From NCBI GenBank assembly GCA_039707465.1, contig CM077658.1, forward strand, positions 12,274,574-12,338,573: a stretch of DNA of 64,000 nucleotides. The letters run 5' to 3'. Positions 58,817 through 64,000 of the stretch are shown one piece after another. Each line of letters begins with the position of its first letter. The stretch's first letter is position 1. The DNA comes from Rhabdophis nuchalis (lineage: Eukaryota; Chordata; Lepidosauria; Squamata; Natricidae). Position numbers and translations under genes: made by a program. The notes beneath the pieces are model-generated. The model did not search any database and was not told the DNA's origin. It saw only the letters and a program-made list of their open reading frames with translations.

Positions 58817-59181
58817 TGTCAGGCCTGTTTCTTCGTTGACTCAGGAAAGATCACACTTAGACATTATTTTGAAATGTTAAGACTACTTTTACTAAGTTAC
58901 GAGAGCGTACAGACCAAGTAAAGCTGAGAATGAATAGTTTAGGCGCGAACAGAAAGTATTAAGCTTAAGCCCATCCCAATCCCCAAACCCCCCCTGTGCA
59001 TTGTCCAATATGCAGCCATCTCCAACATCAGGTGGGCAGGTCTTCACCATCCTGGAATGCAGGTCCGTTAGCAGGAGATAACACGAAACATCAACATTGT
59101 CCACCAGCAGAACACATTCACCCCAAACCCCCCACCCTCCCCGTTTCCATGGCAGCGAAACCAGAAATAGCGAGACTGACA
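58817..59181 (-). repeat. Chromovirus LTR (3' LTR)
   Basis: 365 bp, TGTCAG...CTGACA, the same length and, by eye, the same sequence as 63478-63842. In this copy the predicted R start is position 58931. Confidence 0.97.
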
Positions 59182-59198
59182 TCCGGACCTCCTCCAGG
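59182..59198 (-). other. Possible polypurine tract
   Basis: The minus strand next to the 3' LTR reads GGAGGAGGTCCGGA. Position is right for second-strand priming, but the tract is short and interrupted. Confidence 0.4.
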
Positions 59199-59296
59199 AA
59201 CAGCGGGAAATCTAGGGCAGCAATAGGCAGACGAGGGGCTACACCTGAAAGAGAAGAAGGGAGAGACAAAACAACGGAGAGGAGAAAGAAAAAGAG

Positions 59297-60562
59297 TCAA
59301 GGTTTGTGTGGATACTTGGCATAAAACTGGCGTACCAGTTTAGGAGCTTTGAGATGCTCCCTATCCACCCATTCGTTGTGAGAAGGGGGGAAATCTTTCC
59401 ACATGACTAGGAACTGAGTTTTATTTCTGCGAATCCTGGAGTCCAAAATGTCCCGCACCTCGTAATGATGATGACCATCCACCAAGGTAGGCGTAGGAGC
59501 ATCAGGCAATCTTTTGCGGAGATGAGAGGTACGAGCAGGTTTCAGTAAGTGAACATGGAATACAGGGTACAGCCGCCGATAGGTCTTGGGGAGATCCAAA
59601 CGGACCGACACAGAGCTGATAATTTTGGTGATCGTGAAAGGCCCAATAAATTTGGGACCCAGCTTTCTGCATTTTTGGGGGCTATCCAAATTTTTGGTAG
59701 ATACATAAACCTGATCACCAACTTTGTAGGAGGGAGGTACTGCCCGTTTCCTATCAGCGTACAATTTGTGCGAGTCATGGGCATCGTTTAAAGTTTTCCG
59801 GAGAAGCGGCCAAACAGAAGATAATCGAGAGGACCATTCAGACAGAGAGGGAACTGTCACCGAGACGTGAGGCAGTTCGGGTATGGGTACAAAGTCCTGT
59901 CCGTAGATGATTTTAAAGGGGGTCATATTCGTACTGGAGTGAACAGAGTTATTATACGCAACTTCGGCGTGTATGAGAAGATCAGCCCAATCATCTTGCT
60001 GGAAATTAATAAAACAGCGTAAGTACTGTTCGAGGACGGAATTAACCCTCTCACAAGATCCATTCGTCTGAGGGTGGTAGGCGGAGCTTAAGCTTTGGGC
60101 GGAGCCAATTAGTCTCAGAAACTCCTTCCAAAAATGGGAAGTAAATTGGGTTCCTCTATCGGAGATGATGCGTTGCGGGACCCCATGAAAACGATAGATA
60201 TGGGAAACGAAAAGTCTAGCCAGAGATTTGGAAGAAGGAATCTTAGTACAGGGGACAAAATGAACTTGTTTAGAAAACAGATCGGTAACTACCCAGATAA
60301 CGGTATAACCCTGACTGGGTGGAAGATCAACTATAAAGTCCATTGAAATTTCCTTCCAAGGCCTTTCCGGGGTAGCCACAGACTGGAGAAGACCCTGTGG
60401 CTTACCCGGCGCACGTTTTGAGGCCGCACATACAGGGCAACTGGCAATATACGATTCAACATCCTTCTTCATTGATGGCCACCAGAACTGTCTCTTGACA
60501 AGATGAATAGTTTTAACGAAGCCGAAATGACCAGCTAAACGTGAGTCGTGTGCTCGTTGCAA
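59297..60562 (-). CDS. Chromovirus integrase with chromodomain
   Basis: 421 codons from a TTG codon; the frame is open upstream to about 60645, so there is no genuine start, and in an intact element this is the C-terminal part of Pol. HHCC zinc-binding N-terminus (H5, H12, C42, C45), catalytic core D75, D135 and E171 with 35 residues between the last two, then the GPF-type motif (LGPKFIGPF, 301-309), and a chromodomain at about 367-417 (YEVRDILDSRI...FLVMWKDFPPSHNEW) with cage-type aromatics Y367, W388 and W398. It inserts element cDNA into chromosomes; chromodomains of this family bind methylated histone tails and steer target choice. It is one frame off the upstream RT ORF because of the RNase H deletion. 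All catalytic residues are kept. Confidence 0.93.
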   Translation of the reverse strand: MQRAHDSRLAGHFGFVKTIHLVKRQFWWPSMKKDVESYIASCPVCAASKRAPGKPQGLLQSVATPERPWKEISMDFIVDLPPSQGYTVIWVVTDLFSKQVHFVPCTKIPSSKSLARLFVSHIYRFHGVPQRIISDRGTQFTSHFWKEFLRLIGSAQSLSSAYHPQTNGSCERVNSVLEQYLRCFINFQQDDWADLLIHAEVAYNNSVHSSTNMTPFKIIYGQDFVPIPELPHVSVTVPSLSEWSSRLSSVWPLLRKTLNDAHDSHKLYADRKRAVPPSYKVGDQVYVSTKNLDSPQKCRKLGPKFIGPFTITKIISSVSVRLDLPKTYRRLYPVFHVHLLKPARTSHLRKRLPDAPTPTLVDGHHHYEVRDILDSRIRRNKTQFLVMWKDFPPSHNEWVDREHLKAPKLVRQFYAKYPHKP

Positions 60563-60596
60563 GACAAAAGGACGTAATGTAGCAGGAACATATATT

Positions 60597-63440
60597 TTAG
60601 AACCAATCCAGGGAAGATCGTCTCTGAGATTTGCCTTCGCCTTTTGTTTTCAGAAGGTTTGTAATGGGCAAGGCAATATCAGCGAATGACGGAATAAATT
60701 GGCGGTAAAAATTCGCAAATCCTAAAAAACTTTGCAATTGTTTACGGGTACGGGGAGGGGCCCACTCCGTCACTGCCTTGACTTTAGCAGGATCCATTTC
60801 AACTCCCTCAGAGGAGATACGGTAACCCAAATAGTCAATTCTTTCCTGGTGAAATTCACACTTAGAGAGTTTGGCATAAAGTTCAGCGGAACGCAACTTA
60901 TTTAATACGGAGCGCACCAGTTTAACGTGCTCGTCATGGGTTTGCGAGTAGACGACGATGTCATCAATGTAAACAATTACTCCCTTGTAAAGGTGCTCGT
61001 GGAGAACCTCATTGATCAGTTGCATAAACACTGAAGGGGCACCTTGAAGACCGAAAGGGAGGACTTTGAACTGGAAACATCCGAGTGGACAGTTAAAAGC
61101 TGTTTTCCATTCGTCCCCCTCTTTGATCCTGACCCTGTAATATGCTTCACGTAAGTCCAGCTTCGTAAAAATCCTACCGGTAGCCAGGTGAGCAAGCATG
61201 TCCTTCATGAGCGGAAGGGGGTAAATATTGTGTTCACAAATGGTGTTGAGATATGAATAGTCCTGTATTAATCTTAGAGTGCCATCTTTCTTTTCTCTAA
61301 ACATAACTGGTGCAGCTACACGGGGCCTAGCTGGTTCAATGAAACCCCTTTGAAGGTTTTTATCGATGAAATTACGTAATTCCTCCATCTCCCGTGGGGT
61401 CATTGAATACATACGAGGTTTGGGTAATTGAACCCCAGGAAGAAAATCAATTGAACAGTCAGTAGCCCTATGAGGAGGAAGGGAATCACAAGATCTTTCA
61501 CTGAAAGCATCCTTTAGGTCCCAATATTCTTTGGGAATTTTCTCTTCACCTGGTATGACCTCGGGTGTTGGGAAATCCAATAAATGCGCAGCAGATTCAA
61601 TATGGGGGGGTGGCTGATGGCGCGGGGGTTGATCAGTTTCTGATGGAAGAGAGGTATCTTCCGGGAGGGATAAAGGAATGCGCACCCAACCTTCCTTCCA
61701 GTTTATCAGAGGATTCCATTTTCGAAGCCAATTGACCCCCAAAATTACAGCATTATCGGCAATGGCAGTTACAATAAAGTTGATGGTCTCAGTATGGCCT
61801 GTGCCTATAGAAACATGAATTGGTTCGGTGATAAAAGATGCTGGGGTTCCCCCAGCTACAGAACCATCCATTTGGCAAAAGGCTATGGGAGTTTTCAGGG
61901 TCTTAAGGTGAAACCCCATCGAAGACACGATGTCTTGGCTTATGAGGCATTTTGAACACCCAGAATCAATGAGAGCCTGCACATCGCATGTACGACCAGT
62001 AGATGGTGCTAAAAGCTTTAAATTAATATAAAGGGGCCCGGAGCGATGACTCACCAGATTGTCGTCAGAAGAGTCTGAAGACGCCTCCCAATCGTCAGGG
62101 CCAGCAGCTGGCTGGTCAGCAGAGAGGTTGGTGGGCTCCACCCCACTCATAGCCGGTTTGGCGCGCACAGTTGGCGTTCTAGGTTGTTTCCGGTCCAAGG
62201 AAGAAAATGGGCGTGGAGGTGGTTTTGATCGGCATTTGTCTGCCCAGTGCCCCTCCTTCCCACAGCGATAACAGCTGCCTGAACGAGGCTGGGTTGTTCT
62301 CCCCTCCCCCTGTTGCATGCGTTTCTCCCTCGCAGGGGGGTGAGATTTGGGGCTATCTTCCTGTGCTTTTTTCTCCAAGCGGACCGGATCCTGCAAGTGG
62401 GCATGATCCAACTCGACATCCGAAGCTAGATCTATCCAGTCATTCAAAGTTTCGGGGCGAAATCTGTTCACACATGTTTGATAAATATCTTTATTCAGCC
62501 CTTCAATATAAATGTCCATTAGGGCTTGTTCACTATAACCAACCATAAACACTGATAGCTCCTGGAAAATTTGCGTGTAAGCCTGAATAGACATGTTCCC
62601 CTGCTGCAAACTTTTTAGTTTCATTTTTGATTTCCTCTCAACACGGGGGTCTTCAAAACGCCTTCTAAGAGCATTCATGAAACGATCGAAATCGTGTAGT
62701 GCCGGTGAACGACAATTATGTAATGAAACTAGCCAATTAGAAGCTTGATCTTCTAGGGTCATAGATACAATTCTGATTTTGATTTCATCGTCCAAATCAG
62801 CTGCGTAAAACTGCATGTAATTATCAACGTGAATTAGAAAAAACGCCAGTTTGTCGGCACTTCCGTTGTATTTCACACCCAAAGGAGGCAGTTTTGCAAG
62901 TCGGCGGGGGTTAATGGGGTTGGCTTCCCTTCCAGCCTGAGGGGTGGGGGAGGGAGTTGCTCTCCTGCTTTGCCTGGCAGAAGCTGCCTCTCTTCGCAAT
63001 TTCCTGCCGGCCTGAGGAGGGGGGGATGGTGTTGAAACCCTGCTTCGTCTGCCCGGAGCTGCCTGTGAACCTCTTGGCTGTGGGCGATCCGCCTCCCTCC
63101 CCCGGATTTTTTCCAGGGCTAAATTTTTCTCATCTGCCTGGCGGAGTAGGTCCTGAGCCATCTCCCTTAGTTCCCGTTCCTCTCTTAGGAGCTCCGGAAT
63201 GACTCTCTTTGGGGAAATTCGACGCCTGGAGACGTTTACCCCACTCATTCCAACCCCTTCAGACCAACGTTTAGGTTTGACTGATTCTTCAGCAGGCAGA
63301 TTTAGATCTAGGCCAGCCAAACCTTCCATCACTGACCTGATCCCTTCAGATTGAGCAGGAGGATGCGATGCCTCAGCTCCCAAAATGGTTTCAGGCAGGA
63401 CCTCCACCAACGGAGGCTCCTCTTGTGAAGGGTCCGTCAT
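60597..63440 (-). CDS. Chromovirus gag-protease-reverse transcriptase
   Basis: 947 codons from the first ATG after the 5' LTR, 37 nt from it. Gag: charged, proline-rich N-terminus (residues 1-180), capsid-like region about 185-350 (LPPLGVKYNGSADKLAFFL...), CCHC nucleocapsid knuckle C390-C393-H398-C403. Protease: ALIDSG with catalytic D492 and the ILGVNWL motif at 566-572. RT: about 660-930 with catalytic D762 (KLDLREAYY) and YIDD 824-827, then FLGFANFYRQFI. Gag and pol share one frame, with no stop or frameshift between them. The protein ends at 947 with a 13-residue out-of-frame tail after LLKTK, where RNase H should begin; the stop at 60597 results from the deletion. Cytoplasmic particle assembly, polyprotein cleavage and reverse transcription are the family's roles. 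Confidence 0.95.
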   Translation of the reverse strand: MTDPSQEEPPLVEVLPETILGAEASHPPAQSEGIRSVMEGLAGLDLNLPAEESVKPKRWSEGVGMSGVNVSRRRISPKRVIPELLREERELREMAQDLLRQADEKNLALEKIRGREADRPQPRGSQAAPGRRSRVSTPSPPPQAGRKLRREAASARQSRRATPSPTPQAGREANPINPRRLAKLPPLGVKYNGSADKLAFFLIHVDNYMQFYAADLDDEIKIRIVSMTLEDQASNWLVSLHNCRSPALHDFDRFMNALRRRFEDPRVERKSKMKLKSLQQGNMSIQAYTQIFQELSVFMVGYSEQALMDIYIEGLNKDIYQTCVNRFRPETLNDWIDLASDVELDHAHLQDPVRLEKKAQEDSPKSHPPAREKRMQQGEGRTTQPRSGSCYRCGKEGHWADKCRSKPPPRPFSSLDRKQPRTPTVRAKPAMSGVEPTNLSADQPAAGPDDWEASSDSSDDNLVSHRSGPLYINLKLLAPSTGRTCDVQALIDSGCSKCLISQDIVSSMGFHLKTLKTPIAFCQMDGSVAGGTPASFITEPIHVSIGTGHTETINFIVTAIADNAVILGVNWLRKWNPLINWKEGWVRIPLSLPEDTSLPSETDQPPRHQPPPHIESAAHLLDFPTPEVIPGEEKIPKEYWDLKDAFSERSCDSLPPHRATDCSIDFLPGVQLPKPRMYSMTPREMEELRNFIDKNLQRGFIEPARPRVAAPVMFREKKDGTLRLIQDYSYLNTICEHNIYPLPLMKDMLAHLATGRIFTKLDLREAYYRVRIKEGDEWKTAFNCPLGCFQFKVLPFGLQGAPSVFMQLINEVLHEHLYKGVIVYIDDIVVYSQTHDEHVKLVRSVLNKLRSAELYAKLSKCEFHQERIDYLGYRISSEGVEMDPAKVKAVTEWAPPRTRKQLQSFLGFANFYRQFIPSFADIALPITNLLKTKGEGKSQRRSSLDWF
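60633..60645 (-). other. Deletion junction removing RNase H and linker
   Basis: The RT frame follows family sequence up to LLKTK (about 60650). The other frame already reads integrase-linker sequence (LRDDLPWIGSKIYVPATLRP) from about 60630. A short AAGGCGAAGGC direct repeat at the seam could be microhomology. About 200 residues expected from related elements are absent. Confidence 0.8.
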
Positions 63441-63464
63441 CAGGGCAGGTTTTTGGCTTTGTTG

Positions 63465-63475
63465 ATTCTCAGCTT
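63465..63475 (-). other. Primer-binding site of self-priming type
   Basis: Two nt inside the 5' LTR the minus strand reads AAGCTGAGAAT, complementary over exactly 11 nt to LTR positions 63592-63582 and mismatched on both sides. I see no TGG-type tRNA 3'-end complement here. Tf1 and sushi elements prime first-strand synthesis with the first 11 nt of their own mRNA at such a site. Confidence 0.8.
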
Positions 63476-63477
63476 AA

Positions 63478-63842
63478 TGTCAGGCCTGTTTCTTCGTTGA
63501 CTCAGGAAAGATCACACTTAGACATTATTTTGAAATGTTAAGACTACTTTTACTAAGTTACGAGAGCGTACAGACCAAGTAAAGCTGAGAATGAATAGTT
63601 TAGGCGCGAACAGAAAGTATTAAGCTTAAGCCCATCCCAATCCCCAAACCCCCCCTGTGCATTGTCCAATATGCAGCCATCTCCAACATCAGGTGGGCAG
63701 GTCTTCACCATCCTGGAATGCAGGTCCGTTAGCAGGAGATAACACGAAACATCAACATTGTCCACCAGCAGAACACATTCACCCCAAACCCCCCACCCTC
63801 CCCGTTTCCATGGCAGCGAAACCAGAAATAGCGAGACTGACA
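63478..63842 (-). repeat. Chromovirus LTR (5' LTR, promoter copy)
   Basis: 365 bp with the 6-bp inverted tips TGTCAG/CTGACA. From the PBS complementarity, U3 would be 63842-63593 and R-U5 63592-63478. Confidence 0.97.
63592..63625 (-). promoter_or_regulatory. Predicted LTR core promoter and transcription start
   Basis: On the minus strand a TATA-like CTTAATACTTT lies about 25-33 bp upstream of 63592. The first 11 nt from 63592 are ATTCTCAGCTT, exactly the complement of the PBS. In self-priming elements this 11-mer is the mRNA 5' end, so start site and TATA-like box support each other. Inference only; no transcript data. Confidence 0.6.
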
Positions 63843-63847
63843 CATAG

Positions 63848-64000
63848 CAATTTTAATGGGATGGGACATGGTCAGTACATTATTAGATAATGTACTTGCT
63901 CTATAAAACATATTACCATAATTCCTCGATTTTATACAGAATAGACATAGAGTGGATAGCCAGATTCAAGTCCATATGTGGTCCTGGATGTTACCAAATG
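63848..64000. other. No recognisable feature at the right edge
   Basis: AT-rich flank after the chromovirus TSD; too short to classify. Confidence 0.5.

Larger units (their letters stand above)
58817..63842 (-). mobile_element. Ty3/Gypsy chromovirus LTR retrotransposon
   Basis: A 5,026-bp element with two 365-bp LTRs, TG...CA ends and a perfect 5-bp TSD CATAG (58812-58816 and 63843-63847). In minus orientation the order is 5' LTR (63478-63842), self-priming-type PBS (63465-63475), gag-protease-RT frame (63440-60597), deletion scar (about 60640), integrase-chromodomain frame (to 59297), 3' LTR (58817-59181). Protease, RT, integrase and chromodomain order is that of chromoviruses; the PBS layout and vertebrate host point to the sushi branch. 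LTRs appear identical on reading, so insertion is recent. RNase H is missing, so this copy cannot be fully autonomous. Confidence 0.96.

Noticed and set aside
58817..63842. Endogenous retrovirus with an envelope gene
   Set aside because: No env-like frame between integrase and the 3' LTR (only about 115 bp); the chromodomain and domain order identify a Ty3/Gypsy chromovirus.
63553..63843. 96-codon minus frame (and its near-duplicate at 58892-59269) as a gene
   Set aside because: Both lie in the LTRs and are identical because the LTRs are; no domain.

Overview
The window reads as non-coding DNA from a vertebrate, most probably a squamate reptile and likely a snake. I find no host exon, no structural RNA gene and nothing prokaryotic. 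The assignment rests on the repeat mix: CR1 and L2-type LINE ends in both orientations, a Sauria-type tRNA SINE (50481-50803), other tRNA-derived SINEs, hAT and mariner MITEs typical of squamates, solo LTRs, and long microsatellites growing out of LINE tails. Family names are from memory of repeat families; target-site duplications (TSDs), terminal inverted repeats (TIRs) and reading frames were read directly from the sequence.

Layout. 1-9 kb: CR1 pieces, hAT elements (979-1722, 2951-3213, 6950-7525), palindromic MITEs (4666-4800, 7379-7491), a decayed LINE RT tail (7722-8199) and an L2 end (8532-9191). 9-20 kb: hAT elements (12022-12458, 12725-13358), a solo LTR (14725-15109), L2 (15972-16443), another LINE RT remnant (16888-17158) and a mariner-type MITE (17201-17659). 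20-38 kb: three copies of one LTR family (19920-20565, 21351-21911, 36481-37033), two sister hAT MITEs (22084-22480, 31306-31731), the best preserved CR1 (33326-34436) and a mariner MITE (36003-36318). 38-58.8 kb: five L2 ends, CR1 ends, SINEs, a foldback repeat (43580-43919) and a compound microsatellite with a long GATA array (56049-56358). Several single-copy stretches between repeats look like candidate conserved non-coding elements.

58.8-63.85 kb holds the main feature: a nearly complete, very young Ty3/Gypsy chromovirus on the minus strand (58817-63842), with two 365-bp LTRs that look identical, a perfect 5-bp TSD (CATAG), an open gag-protease-RT frame of 947 codons and an open integrase-chromodomain frame of 421 codons. 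Two points stand out. Its primer-binding site is not tRNA-like: 11 nt beside the 5' LTR are exactly complementary to 11 nt inside the LTR, 25-30 nt after a TATA-like sequence, which is the Tf1/sushi self-priming layout. And the RNase H domain with the RT-integrase linker is missing, so RT and integrase lie in different frames, although the LTRs have not diverged.

The repeats do not form a host pathway. They record successive insertions (hAT into CR1, CR1 into hAT, MITE into hAT, retroposon into hAT, LINE tail into LTR) that give a relative chronology.
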